From assembly GCA_963678675.1 (NCBI GenBank), contig OY783193.1:28862016-28926015 (forward strand): 64,000 bases of DNA, given 5' to 3'. The notes under the pieces are model-generated. The model was not told where the DNA came from and ran no database searches. It was given only the letters and a program-made list of their open reading frames with translations. Positions 1-11,038 of the stretch are shown one piece after another; the stretch's first letter is position 1; every line of letters begins with the position of its first letter. The position numbers were made by a program, and so were the translations under genes. The stretch comes from Xiphydria camelus. Taxonomy: Eukaryota > Arthropoda > Insecta > Hymenoptera > Xiphydriidae.

Positions 1-210
1 GGTACTAACAACCAGGAAAAATCAACTTTGCGATTAGGGTTGGTTTTACAACTCACTTTTTTCTCTCAGAATGCAAGAAATAAGAATTACGATTCGACAG
101 AATTTCGCGACAATCTTCGAAATTGAAGGAAAGAAACAAATGAAGCGCCCACTGGCGTCACACTGACCTTGCCTTCCTTGAAGAGAAAATACGGCGACTC
201 GATCATTCAC

Positions 211-449
211 AGGTGTAGCGATATCAGGAAGAATAACGGCAGTAGCATCATCCCGTAGGCCACTACTTTAAGGTTCACGTAAAAGGCGAAGCAAGACATG
301 AAAAATATCCCGACGTACATGGATAGCGACGTGAGTGCGCCGACCGTCCCTCTATTCCACGATGAGGAGATTTCGCCGACGTAGAGGCTCGAGGTGGCCA
401 GAGTGATACCGGCGCCGAAGCCACCAATCAAGACGGCCGTCAGAAAGAG
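211..449 (-). CDS. MFS sugar (trehalose-type) transporter, next exon
   Basis: The exon starts after the acceptor CATCCTTCCAG (minus strand, ending at 450) and stops before the donor GTGAATGATC at 210, leaving a phase-2 codon. It encodes helices 3 to 5: LFLTAVLIGGFGAG, then SLYVGEISSSWNRGTVG, which is the sugar porter signature with conserved G-E-I and R-G, then MYVGIFFMSCFAF. It joins in frame to exon 520-779. The rest of the gene runs off the left edge. The fragment lies on the strand opposite to the Slo2 gene and upstream of its first exon seen here, so it is probably nested in a Slo2 intron. Confidence 0.8.
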
Positions 450-519
450 CTGGAAGGATGAAAGTGATACTCGCGCGCATTCGTAAGCCGTAGCAATCAT
501 CAATACTGGTCTCACCTAC

Positions 520-779
520 CCAGGTATTTCGCGCGGTCGTTATAGCGACCCATGCCAGGGTGATGACGATGGCCGCCGCCAGAAAGGACTTCTGCCTGCC
601 GTACACGTCGGCGAAGATCATTGGTACGATGGTACCGGAACCAGCGCCGAAGTACTGGAAAAATTCCACCCAACTGGGGTCCACGTCGAATATCCCTCCG
701 TTATCGGTCTCGTAGTAATGCTGTAACGACGGTCCCGGCCAACCCATCACCAATCCGACGCACATGGACCCCAAATTAA
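520..779 (-). CDS. MFS sugar (trehalose-type) transporter, internal exon
   Basis: Reading the minus strand, an exon follows a TTTTTAG acceptor at 784-780 and ends at TGG before the donor GTAGGTGAG at 519. It encodes the first transmembrane helix (LGSMCVGLVMGW) and the region up to the conserved loop after helix 2 (DVYGRQKSF), which matches the G-R-[KR] signature of the sugar porter family. Insect members of this type (Tret1-like facilitated trehalose transporters) move sugars across the plasma membrane. The frame is open, and the 70-base intron to the next exon keeps phase 0. The N-terminal start lies further right or in an unseen exon. Family assignment is firm; the exact substrate is inference. 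Confidence 0.8.
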
Positions 780-851
780 CTAAAAACGTGATTTAGATCG
801 TCATTAACTATCGAACGGGTCTAACTTTGGGCAACGAAAGGAAGGCGTATA

Positions 852-1282
852 CAGGATGAGGCATTTAAATTGAGGCACATGGATATAATACGTAAAATAA
901 CGCATTTTAGAGAAAAATGTTTCTTATAAAAGTTATTTGCTTCAAAGGGGGAAAGGGAACTGTACATTTTATTTTTCATTTAGCAAACATTTTCAAGGCC
1001 ACATTGAAACGAATGTTTTTTATTTAAATAGAAAAAAAATTAAGAAGTGAAAAACCTTTCAGACAAAATTTTTCTGTTTTTTGTTGAAAAAAATATAGGC
1101 TTCCATTTAAAGAAAAAACATTGATCTTAAAATTGTCTTGAAAACATCTACTAAATGAAAAATGAAAACATACAGTTCTCTTTCCCCCTCTAAAGCAGAT
1201 AGCTTTTATAAGAACAATTTTTTTCTAAAATGCGTTATTTTACTGATATTCACGCGTGTCTCAATTCAAATGCCTCACCCTC
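852..1282. repeat. Palindromic MITE (CAGG-ended)
   Basis: The left part (CAGGATGAGGCATTTAAATT) is mirrored on the right (TCAATTCAAATGCCTCACCC), and the homology continues inward for more than 100 bases on each side, including AACGCATTTTAGA and GGGAACTGTA with their complements. TA dinucleotides flank the ends. There is no coding content. The ends resemble the CAGGGTG ends of several Tc1/mariner-type MITEs elsewhere in the window. Exact ends are approximate. Confidence 0.7.
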
Positions 1283-1750
1283 TTAAGTAAACCTACGCGA
1301 TCCGAGGGTCAGGTAGAAACTGCCATTGCCTTTCATCGTTACATGGAATCGGTACCATATATTTGCGACTCTTCACCGCGGCGGATGACGGATAGTTCTC
1401 GCTATCGGACAGTACGACTTATGACCGCTTGACCGGTCGTCCGACGATAAATAAGGCGCCTCTCCATCGACAATTATCGTGTGCGCAATCGTCTTCTCTG
1501 TACGCATGTCGTCACGAACGTGGGTAGCCTCGAGATACAGATACAATCGGCGAGGCGTTTGCCGAATCGCCGATTACATCGACCGATTTCAAAGATTCGA
1601 GTATCTCGTGGCGATCGTGTACTTCTCAATTGGTTCTTTTTTCGTCGCTCAATCGCACGCGTTTACTTCGCATCGAGAATCGCGCGATAGCGTTCGCGAG
1701 ATTTCTCGAACCAATCGTACGATCGCGCCCCCGCGCGCAACGTGTTGCAG

Positions 1751-1856
1751 GATCGTCAAGGGCTTCCCGCCGGTCTCGCCCTTCATCGGAGTCTCGCCGA
1801 CACTCTGCTACCTCCTCAAGGAGAAGAAGCCACTCTGTTGTCTCCAGCTGGCACAG
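1751..1856 (+). CDS. slo2: Slo2/KCNT channel exon, RCK1-RCK2 linker
   Basis: The acceptor GTGTTGCAG ends at 1750 and the donor GTATACGCG starts at 1857. The first base completes a codon; 35 codons then read [19 protein letters not shown] and continue to CCLQLAQ. This is the conserved Slo2 segment GYPPxSPYIGxSPTLCHLL followed by a CCLxL motif just before RCK2, known from vertebrate KCNT1. The exon ends in phase 0, as needed for 7449. The wider ORF around it (1479-1979) is not coding outside this exon. The 5.6 kb intron that follows is full of MITEs. Confidence 0.9.
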
Positions 1857-2106
1857 GTATACGCGCGCGGTACACGTTGGCGGTTATACGCAGAGAGAAC
1901 AGTTCATTTATACAGTACAATCTCTCTCTCTCTCTCTCTACTGATGACGAAAATCTCTGGGCGGAAGCAAATAAAATGAGGGAAAATCAAAGTCCCCCAG
2001 TCTCTTGTTCCGGAGCTGAGCGTCACGCTTATGTGTTGCGTCGACGTAAAGGCATCGCTTACCCGTAACTAAGAGAGGCTACCAATTTAGCGATTTAGCC
2101 GATGAA

Positions 2107-2790
2107 AAAGGGGGTCTGTTAAGATTGTCGCAGTTGGTAACATGTTAAAAATTTCGCGAACCACTTTTATTTAATTCTTTATGAATTTTACGTATGTACC
2201 TACTAAAATATATCGTGAACCATTTAACATGATCGATTACCCTGACAGCAAGATTTCGGCATTCTAATGGCAAGTTGTTAGCACGCCGTATAGTTTTTCC
2301 GCACGCCTTGCCGTTAGAATTGCAGCAATTGCGTCCCCTGTTGCTGACTGTTTGCAACAAGGGCGTGCATATTTCATGCAGACTGTAATAACGCTACATT
2401 TACAATAGTGGCAGCATACATTCTCTCAAGCCCGAAAGACCTTGAATGAAAAGTATTCAATAAATGACGCTGTCGCTGCCGGTCGAGTTTCTCATAACCC
2501 GTAGAAGGTCTCCACCTCGATTTTCACGCCGCCCATTACTCTGCCTGTATGCTATACTATACAGTGCTGCTACCTGCTGTATATGTAGACACGAATCCTG
2601 CACGCCTTGCTGCAAATAATCAACAACTGGAGACGCAGTTGCTGCAATTCTAAGGACAAGCCTTACACATTTTTCTACGCGTTTGGCTATCAGAGTACAT
2701 ACCGAAAATACATTTTAACTAAGTATTATGACAAAAAATTTATTAACAAGTTATTAAAATCGCAAGCGATTTTCACTCACAACTGTCATG
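2107..2790 (+). repeat. Dispersed repeat A, copy 1, split by a nested insertion
   Basis: The start (AAAGGGGGTCTGTTAAGATT) and the part up to ATCGTGAACCATTTAACATG (about 2240) match the left half of the copies at 43693 and 54545-54350. The right half (AAGTATTATGACAAAAAATT to GCGATTTTCACTCAC, about 2715-2785) matches their right half. The roughly 470 bases between are absent from the other two copies and contain an inverted pair (GACGCAATTGCTGCAATTCT near 2330 against GACGCAGTTGCTGCAATTCT near 2632). I read this as a second palindromic element inserted in repeat A. Confidence 0.65.
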
Positions 2791-2934
2791 GCTGAAAAGA
2801 TTTGAAATTGATTTGCCAGATACTGATATTTTTCATTATATTAGACATGTTATGTACTTATGGAGAATGCGCGGTAATTACCGGTATATAGTCTGCTACG
2901 CCCTATCGATTCCAATGCATTTAAGGGGGTATTG

Positions 2935-3648
2935 CTGTCTAGACGCTTGTTTTTAATGTAATTTTTAGGAATTAATTTTGCGAAAACTATCAAACCTACA
3001 GAGTACCGGGGTTTTTGACGCATAATAAGACATGTTTCAACTAACAATACAAATTTTAATAAAACATTTTATTGGAATCTGTACAAGTTATGCGCTGTTA
3101 TGCAAATCGTGGCGTGAGACGCTCGTCCAATCGGGCGACCATATTGTGGCGGTCCTAATCGTCTGAGAGAGAAGAACAAATTTTTTTTTAATCTATATGA
3201 ATGTAGTTATCGTCTGAACTAGAACTAAGTAGGTACGAAATTTTTTATCGCAATCGTAGCTGTTTGAAGATTAAAGTTTAATTTTCCCGAAAAATTGTCA
3301 ACTAAAACATGAGAGCAGGGCTAAAATATTCAAGCTATCGGGATTATTCTAGTTCAGACCATAGGTGAAGGGTTCCCTCGAAATGTGTGCAAAACCAGAA
3401 GTCAATCGGTCCAATAGTTTTTGAGAAAAACGTGCGCCCGACTTGAAAAATGTTTCGAGGAAAACGCGTTTAAAGTTGAAGACTACCTGCTGCGCCCCAA
3501 CGCACCGCAGCCTTTAAGCCTCTGTAACTATAGGAGTTCCACGAATTTCAAATTAGTATTTTTGAGACACATTCTCAAACTCCCAAATTATAAGAAAATG
3601 CAAGAAAAAAAAATCGAATTTTTGAAGCGTCTAGACAGTAATACCCCC
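2935..3648. mobile_element. TTAA-flanked MITE (piggyBac-like target site)
   Basis: Terminal inverted repeats GGGGGTATTGCTGTCTAGAC and GTCTAGACAGTAATACCCCC are each bordered by TTAA (2931-2934 and 3649-3652). A TTAA duplication is the hallmark of piggyBac-superfamily insertion. No transposase is seen, so it is non-autonomous. It interrupts a dispersed repeat that appears uninterrupted, in reverse orientation, around 51650-51775 (and 56834-56960). Confidence 0.7.
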
Positions 3649-3955
3649 TTAAATCCAGTGCTTCCTTCTTCGAATGAGTTATCTGTCAATGCGTAACTGA
3701 TACAGTAATGGGTCATTTATCTGACACATAGTAAATAATTTATTTTAGACTGTCCGCACAAGTGCTGTATGTCACTCATAGGTGTAATAATCAACTTTTT
3801 CTCGAATCTGCATAGCCGTGATATTCGGGACGATATGCTATTCAGTCGTTATTATGCCAATGAGTTTCACTATTTTATCGACAGTGAGATCATTCACATA
3901 TTCCGCTCGAAAAGTTCCTGTGACGTACTTTCAAAGTCCCTAATACTTATACTTA

Positions 3956-4163
3956 GGCCGGCCTCAGACAGCCGGAATGTCTTTCTGAATTTAGAAACGG
4001 AATTCAGAATCTGTGATAGAGAGAATAAAGAATTCAGAATTTGAAAAAGTCAGGACGTCTGTACTGCATACTTCAAATTACATACAATTCCGTGCGTTCT
4101 GAATTCAGATTCTAAATTGCGTTTCTGAATTCAGAAAGACATTCCGGCTGTCTAAAGTCGGCC
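3956..4163. repeat. Palindromic MITE with TTA target duplication
   Basis: The ends read GGCCGGCCTCAGACAGCCGG and, inverted, CCGGCTGTCTAAAGTCGGCC. Inner arms share GGAATGTCTTTCTGAATT. TTA borders both ends (3953-3955 and 4164-4166). A 3-base TTA duplication suggests mobilisation by PIF/Harbinger. Confidence 0.75.
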
Positions 4164-4166
4164 TTA

Positions 4167-5768
4167 TACTTATACTTATGACAGACCCCCCTAAAAGGGC
4201 GAAATCGCAAACTGGCTGATCCCTTATCTGCAGGTACCTGGGTCGAAATTCAAATTCTAATTTGAACCTCTGGATCCTCACTGAGGATCTCGAGGTTGAA
4301 ATTTGGTTTTTAAGATCCGGATGTCTGTGCAATGAAAACCTAATCTGAACCTAAACTAGGTGAATATTTCCACTTTTTGCAAGTTTAGGTTCAAATTAGG
4401 TTTTCATAACTCTCATCTGGACCTCATGGACCTCGAGCTATAGAGAGAGGGCGCGTAACTTTCATTTGAACCTGATGGTGATCCTTTGATATAATAGGGC
4501 ATTTCGAATCAAATCTACCATAATATATGCATTAATTTAACTTTGTTTGGCTCGTTTGACTCTTATTTATTAATTTGTATTCTTTGAAAATGATAGCTCC
4601 CATTGTATAAATTATGCCTATAGAATTTTATCGCCACATTTATTGAAGTCTTGCATGATATTTAATACTTACAAATTATAATTCATAAATAATTATAATT
4701 TATAAGTATTTGAATGCTTGTGTGATTATTATGCATGACTTCAGTATTCATAATCAGCAAATGTCAATGTGAAGGAATTCATTATGCGATCATTCGACCC
4801 GTTACTATTGAAGAAACGTTCAGAGTACGGGGAGATAATCAAGTCGATATTAATCTTCCTCATCTCTATAAATGTAGAATTGCAGATCACTTAATAGCTG
4901 TCTCTATTGAATCGTTGATTGCCATTTGCATTTATATTAATATAGACAATGATTCATATGTGGCTTGTCCAATAAATTCGAAAGACAAAGAATAAACTTT
5001 GTATTAAATGAAGCAGTATGGATTGTTGTATATTTCTTTCAATTTCTTTCAAATATAAACTTATGCGAATCTTTGTCTATAATTTTTAATAATAATATTG
5101 TTTTTTCATTCCTTCAGTTATAAAAGTGAATATAAATTAAAAGCAAAAAAGAGAGAGATAATAGTTCACTTTGATATTCTCCATAACAACACTGTGTACT
5201 AATATAAAGTATAAACTATTCTCTGTAATACTACCAGTAATATTCAGCTGTTAAAATTCTATAAATCTGCTAATAGGTTTGTGATAATATAGCAAATTTT
5301 GGAATCTGTGAAACTGGTTATTTATAAATTTTAATGACTTTTTATCAGATCGTTTGTTTTATAAAATAATGAGACTGGAGATAGAGTTTCAATTTTGCCT
5401 GAGGTCCAGCAGGTCGAAATTAGAGTTGGAAGTATACTCAAATTCTAATTTAAACCTGTTCGTGATCATAATGAGCACGATGATCACGAAATTAGAGTTA
5501 CATCTAGAGCGGCAAACCGATACTTCAAAGAAATGAGGTTTTCCAGGTTCAGACTAGAGAGAGAGAGAGAGTTTGAATTTCGATTCGGGTAGTTAGACAA
5601 ACTCCAGCGCGCTCAGACACGCCTTTAAATGGAGGAAACTTCTACAGTGCTCAATGAAGCATGACGAAGGAGGAATTCATTATCTGGAGGTCCGTTACTT
5701 GTAGGCTGTACTGTAGTTAATAAATGTGTACCTGATAATGGGGGAATAAATATTTCGTTGAGGCAACC
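4167..5768. other. Intronic stretch without recognised genes
   Basis: AT-rich sequence between MITEs in the first visible Slo2 intron. It holds scattered inverted fragments such as AACCTAATCTGAACCT with its near-complement at 4385-4405, and a short (GA)n run near 5555. An 86-codon AT-rich ORF at 4735 has no recognisable motif and no coding-type composition. Nothing else can be supported. Confidence 0.5.
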
Positions 5769-5963
5769 AGACTGAGAGAACAATTTATTTGTATTTAAGA
5801 AATGTACACTTCATTATGGCGAAAAAAATATTTCATTAGGCTAAGCAAATATATGTTAATTATTATTAGAAGGTTTATTTCATTTCTTATCCTAACAAAA
5901 TATTTCTCTCGCCATAACTAAGTATACATTTCTTAATTATAAATAAACTGTTCTCTCTGTGCA
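5769..5963. repeat. Palindromic MITE, CACTGAGAGAAC family, copy 1
   Basis: The ends read ACTGAGAGAACAATTTATTT and, inverted, AAATAAACTGTTCTCTCTGT; inner arms share AATATTTC..TTGGC-like segments (ATGGCGAAAAAAATATTTCA against AAATATTTCTCTCGCCATAA). A second copy lies at 9048-9269, and single arms lie near 6083 and 7345-7395, the last just upstream of a Slo2 exon. Confidence 0.7.
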
Positions 5964-6319
5964 GAAATATTTATCAACTTCTATCAACCATTATCCTATG
6001 ATCAAATAAATATTCTAATACTAATAAATATTTTCTTGTCCCAAAAGAGAATTTATTTCACCATATTCAGGTATATGCCGAGAAGACAGTTTATTTATAA
6101 TTAATACATATTTATTTGAATATGACGAAATAAAAAAAAAGGTGTGAGTGCCGTTGTACTCACGGAGGATGTGTAAACATCTTACAATTATCTGCGGTCC
6201 GAGTTTAATTGGGGAATATGACGTCGTAGTTCGACATAAAGAAGTTTAATTTTTTCTATAATAAAATATTTATTATTATTATATTAGATTTATAACTTAC
6301 TAGCACCCCGTCCCGGCTT

Positions 6320-7040
6320 CGCACGGGTAGATTGTGGATTGATTTTGTCCGTCCACCATTGTTTTAAATACATTTTTAATACAAAACTTTTAGTATTTTT
6401 CCCGGGCTACGCAATGGTCATATTGGATTTGACCTTGACCATAACCTTCAAGGTTATATTCAGGTCAAATTAATTTTTTTTCACGTTCAAATGTGTCCTT
6501 GACCATTTTTTTCATGTTACCTTTATTGTCAGCGGAGGTCAAATTTAGGTCAAGTATAGTTCGACTTTTTGAACACCCTGTATAAGATTTACTAACTCAG
6601 AAACCTTCGCGGATATGCGTCCAACTGTTCCCCAAATTTTCATCGCAATCGGATGAACGGTTTAGGAAGGCATAATAATCATCCGTACCGGTACTTTTTG
6701 AACACCCTGTATAAGATTTACTAACTCAAACCTTCGCGGATATGCGTCCAACTGTTCCCAAAATTTTCATCGCAATCGGATGAACGGTTTAGGAAGGCAT
6801 AATAATCATCCGTACCGGTACTTTTTGAACACCCTGTATAAGATTTACTAACTCAGAAACCTTCGCGGGCATGCGTCCAACCATTCCCCAAAGTTTCATC
6901 GCAATCGGATGAACGGTTTAGGAAGGCATTTGATATTACCTTAAAGGTCACGGTCAAGGTCAAATCCAATACGACCACTGGGTAGCCAAGGGAAAATCCT
7001 TAAAGTTTTGTATTAAACATTTTTCTCTAAAATGTTTTCC
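6320..7040. repeat. Degenerate copy of the TGACCTT-rich mariner-like MITE
   Basis: Segments match the element at 52788-54090: GGATTTGACCTTGACCATAA near 6425, GGTCAAGGTCAAATCC near 6950 and AAATTTAGGTCAAGTATAGT near 6540, with CACCCTGTATA junctions. The middle is replaced by a three-unit tandem array (6565-6928). Confidence 0.65.
6565..6928. repeat. Tandem repeat, three ~128 bp units
   Basis: Units start at 6565, 6694 and 6821, each with CTTTTTGAACACCCTGTATA. They share CGTCCAACTGTTCCC-like and ATCGCAATCGGATGAACGG segments. Unit lengths are 129, 127 and a truncated 108 bases. Each unit includes a mariner-type terminus (ACACCCTGTATA), so the array probably arose by duplication at an element end. 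Confidence 0.85.
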
Positions 7041-7448
7041 CGTTGAGATAATCCAGCTTGCGCGAATAGTATGCGCAGTAGCGCCACACACACACTGACG
7101 CAGTCACATCTACATGGCTTACGTCTGACGCTCAATTTCCCAGGAAGGTCCTACCGCAGAGCCATAGCATAGATGTTTACACATCAAAAACTTTGTTAGT
7201 CCAAGTAAATATTCGTTAATTATTACGATATTTATCTTGCACAATTAGATCTTTCAAGGCGATTGTTTGAATGAAATAAATGAAATAATGAAACACTTAT
7301 TTCACCGCGTTTGAAATTACATTTATTAACTATTAAGAAATTGTTCTCTCGGTGTACGTTTATTAATTATAAACAAATTGTTATCTCAGTGTAAAACAAA
7401 CGCGCGCACCACCCAATGGTGTTCGAGGTCCGCTTCCATTTCTTTCAG

Positions 7449-7576
7449 GTGTGCGAGCACTGCAGCTACCGAAACGCAAAGGAGTACAATTGGCAGAATA
7501 AGACGATCATATTGGCGGCCGATTACGCCAGTAACGGGATCTACAACTTCATCATACCGCTCAGAGCACACTTCAG
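7449..7576 (+). CDS. slo2: Slo2/KCNT channel exon, start of RCK2
   Basis: The acceptor TTTCTTTCAG ends at 7448 and the donor GTAACC starts at 7577. The exon reads VCEHCSYRNAKEYNWQNK, TIILAADYASNGIYNFI and PLRAHF, ending two bases into an Arg codon. It corresponds to the first beta strands and helix of the RCK2 Rossmann-like fold in Slo2 channels, including the conserved NGxYNFIxPLRA block. The match to the family is strong and unbroken. Confidence 0.93.
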
Positions 7577-7668
7577 GTAACCCCCGGGAATGTTTCCTCC
7601 ATTTTTTCCCATCAAAGAAATTGAACGGTAGAAAGAATAAAACCCCTTCTGTACGTCCTTTGCGTCAG

Positions 7669-7920
7669 GTCGAAAACATCACTGAATCCTATCATCCTAC
7701 TGCTGGAGCGGAGGCCGGAGATCGCCTTTCTTGACGCCATTTCCTACTTCCCCCTCGTTTACTGGATGCTAGGCTCGATCGATTGTCTGGACGATCTGCT
7801 GAGGGCGGGCATCACGCTCGCAGAGAACGTGGTCGTCGTCAACAAGGAGCTCAGCAACTCGGCCGAGGAGGACACGCTGGCGGATTGCAATACCATCGTG
7901 GCGGTACAAACGATGTTCAA
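7669..7920 (+). CDS. slo2: Slo2/KCNT channel exon, central RCK2
   Basis: The acceptor TTTGCGTCAG ends at 7668. The first G completes Arg, then [17 protein letters not shown], the block [19 protein letters not shown] and [20 protein letters not shown] follow, ending in VQTMFK with the last codon split before the donor GTACGA at 7921. These are the hallmark Slo2 segments LNPIVLLL, MxGSxDxLDxLLxxGI and SAEEDxxADxxTIVxVQ. Introns on both sides are under 100 bases. Confidence 0.95.
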
Positions 7921-8005
7921 GTACGAATTCTCCGAGATTTCGTTAGCGATGCGATCTTTCCGCAGTCACCCCCAATCAATCATCCCTCGTTCTGTCGGCC
8001 CGCAG

Positions 8006-8117
8006 ATTCTTTCCGAGCATAAAGAGCATAACGGAGCTGTCACAGTCCAGCAATATGAGGTTTATGCAGTTCCGAGCGCACGACAAGTATGCTCTTCACC
8101 TCAGCAAAATGGAAAAG
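8006..8117 (+). CDS. slo2: Slo2/KCNT channel exon, RCK2 C-terminal lobe
   Basis: The acceptor CGGCCCGCAG ends at 8005 and the donor GTACTG starts at 8118. The exon reads [20 protein letters not shown] and [17 protein letters not shown], ending in phase 0. The [10 protein letters not shown] block is strongly conserved in Slo2 channels. Confidence 0.93.
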
Positions 8118-9047
8118 GTACTGCTCAGTGCTACTCCCGGTGACAACCATCCCGATGAACTTTCGCAGGGCTCCCCGGTAACAAGCTACCTCACTCATTC
8201 TGAACTACATTTGGGCGAGCGATTGATGAACTGATTGTCTATAATGACGATCGGTATCGTCGCGTCACCTGGTCGGTACCGAATTCCGTGGATCGTTGCT
8301 TTCTCGAGAACCTCTGCACCGTTCACCTTCCTCGAATCGCTCGTTTGCGCCTTCTTTATTCAAAGAGAGAGAGATAGGGGGGGGAAGGGAATTGCGACAT
8401 TATCGAATTTGAGAAGCGTCGAGATCGACCGAGCGAATCGAGGACAAAGGAGCGAAGTCTTCGTCGGAAAGGATCGATTTGAGTTCCATTTGACACACCG
8501 GCATCTGACGGGGCTAATAACGCAGCTCCTGTACCTTGTTCTTTTCGACGCAAAGCTTTGTCGGTCGTGCATACGAATCGGTGGCCGAGTCGTTTCTTTT
8601 GGAAAGCGGCGGTAACGAGACTTCGGTTCCTCGGCCGTAGCTTGCAAGCGAAAACACCTCCGTTAGCCTTGCCTTGCGGGGACACTTGTAAGCGATATTT
8701 AATCAACTTCGTTCCCCATTGTCAGTCAGGATTAACTGAAATAAAAAAAATTGGTTCGAGGTAATTACGTATCATGACGTATGATAACACCACTCGCGCA
8801 TTTATCAGTGCTGTTCGTAATTGAAATTTATCGTTTCAACTTGTCAAGCTGTGCTTCGATGACGGGAGTGCACTGAGAAAAATAATCGCTGGTGCTAAAA
8901 AAATATTTTCTTCCATCAAAACCATTATATAATACCAGAATTAAATCGTGGTTTTCTTTGAGTAAGAAAACAATTGATAAGCTGGAGTAATTGTTTATCT
9001 CGCGCAGGAAGAACTTCTGTCCTAACGAAGGTATTTTTGAGTCTACA
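8118..9047. other. Slo2 intron, GC-rich stretch without recognised gene
   Basis: Overlapping ORFs on both strands at 8235-8764 reflect GC-rich composition; none shows a domain or a plausible splice partner. No repeat was recognised in this block. Confidence 0.5.
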
Positions 9048-9269
9048 CTAAGAGAAGAAATTATTTGTAGTTAATAAATGTATACTTGATTATGGTGAAA
9101 GAAATATTTCGTTGAGTCGAGTAACTATACGTTGATTATTAGAATACCTCTTTTATTCAAGCAGAAATAAAGTAATAGCTAACGAATATTTGCTTGGCCC
9201 AAAGAAATATTTCTTTCGCCATAATCAAGTGGACTATGTTAACTATAAATAAACCGTTTCGTCAGTGTA
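9048..9269. repeat. Palindromic MITE, CACTGAGAGAAC family, copy 2
   Basis: The left arm (CACTAAGAGAAGAAATTATT) is mirrored at the right end (AATAAACCGTTTCGTCAGTG). Inner arms share ATTATGGTGAAAGAAATATT and its complement. It is related to the element at 5769. Confidence 0.7.
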
Positions 9270-9662
9270 GAATATAATATATTCTTCGAACAAAAATTCG
9301 TATTCTCTCAAAAATTCTTAAGATCATATATTCTTGATTCAAGAAACATTTTTTTTTATACCAACAATTATTTCTCTCAGTGTAACGAATATTTCTCGTG
9401 GACAGAGCGAATATTTCAAAGTACTTTACGATTCTCCCGATCAATAGCTAGCACACGGCACACGGGTCGTCGAACCAGTCGAACGAATTCGAGTGTTCTT
9501 AAAAAGATTACCGCACTCGTATCTCGGTTAACGAGCTTATCATTATTCTCGTCGAAATCGAGAGCTATAAAGAAAATGACGCTCTCGGGCCGTCAGCCGG
9601 AGATAATGGCAATCAGTAGGTAGGGTCCGTCATACGTCCGCCGTGCCTGCTGCAAGACAATA

Positions 9663-10029
9663 GGGGCCGTGCACAAATAACGCGACGCATTTTTCGGCCG
9701 ATTTAACCATCCCCCTTTCCCTGAGCAGCAGTCCGCGATGCTCGGATTAACCACCCCTTTCTTCTGCTCTCGCCCGATAATTTTTGAACCCATTTGAAGG
9801 TCTGTAATCACTAAAAATACAGCAAAAGTATCATCCATGTAGGGCAGACTCTTTGAAGTTGCCTACACACAATATGTGTGTTATAATTATAATATTTTTA
9901 CAAATAAGAAATATCGCGTAATTCTCCGACATACTCCTCCCCCCCCCCCCCCCCTCATACGACGATCCGTGCCGCAGAGTCAATTCCCTCCTCCTTTCTA
10001 AATGCGTCACGCGATTTGTGCACAGACCC
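9663..10029. repeat. MITE, GGGGCCGTGCACAAAT family, ATA target duplication
   Basis: The left end GGGGCCGTGCACAAATAACG and the right end GCGATTTGTGCACAGACCC are inverted copies with 3-base ATA repeats outside both (9660-9662 and 10030-10032). The interior has a poly-C run at 9939-9954. The 3-base duplication suggests a Harbinger-type source. Confidence 0.75.
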
Positions 10030-11038
10030 ATAGCTCCAACCACTAACGAAGAAACATTCGCGCGACGCGGAATTGCAATTGCGCGTAGGTATAACTCGTG
10101 CCTCGGAACTTTGAAGGATTCACTGGTAGAATAGAATGATTATTTCAGTCGATCGAATGCTGTTGCCTTGCTTAGAGGATCTTAGGATCTATTTTTTCAT
10201 ACTCTAGAAGCATGAAGCACCGAATCGTTTAGATGAGAACGTAGCACGATTCTCGATATACATTGACACGTATTCGTTAGAATAGTTATTGCCTCGCGAA
10301 GGATTTAGAATATATTTTACTCCCAAAATATTAATCCCCTAACCGAAATTTTTCTCTGCTACATTTTTGCCAAGCCACTGAGAAAAAGTCTTCCATTTCC
10401 CCGCGAAAATGTTCCAATTTTAAAAGCCGGCAGAGATTTCGACAGAGTTGGCAGAGTTTGCAGAGTTTCGTCAGAAATCACAAAGTTGGTAGGGATTTTA
10501 ACAAATTTCTATCGACTTTTTGGACCTTGACGAAATTTTTGCGAGCTCTCTGTTAAATTTTCTGCTAGCTCTGCTGAGATTTCTGTAACCAGCTCTGCTA
10601 TTTCTCTACCAGCTCTACAAATTGAAATATTTGCAAAGATATTGTAGACTTTTGGGGCAGAGTTTTACGCACAGTTCTGAAGGAGATTTGGCAGAAAAAA
10701 ATTTCTATTAGAGTCGCCACTGCGATGACTCGTTCGCCAGATTCGTAACCACTCGAGATACGAAATCTCGTGATAGAGATTAGCAGACGCAAAATCACTT
10801 ATGTTCGTACATTTCGCGGAAGAGGCACGTATATGTATTGTAGATTCGAGATTTCAAAACAAGAATGATAAACTAGCCCCGTGAAACCCCTGAATAGGTG
10901 CAACAATAGTGGAAAATACCGGCAAGAAAGTACGTGTATCGTTGCACGTATCTTTCTCGGCGACGTGTCGCTAAATATTTGCCGCTGGAAATTCGACCGA
11001 TCCGATCTAAATGAAAATTCTGCATCGTCGATTCACAG
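10030..11038. other. Slo2 intron without recognised gene
   Basis: A stretch at about 10430-10620 is built from repeated GCAGAG and CTCTGC words (GAGTTGGCAGAGTTTGCAG and similar), partly self-complementary. The rest shows no recognisable gene or repeat. Confidence 0.45.

Noticed and set aside
1479..2068. Three overlapping plus-strand ORFs of 70-166 codons
   Set aside because: Only 1751-1856 in one frame matches Slo2 and has splice sites; the rest is intron open by composition.
6565..6928. Regular repeats considered as a CRISPR-like array
   Set aside because: Units are contiguous 128-base tandem copies without spacers, in a eukaryotic genome.
8235..8764. Several overlapping ORFs on both strands
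   Set aside because: GC-rich intron; no domain, and frames on opposite strands overlap completely.
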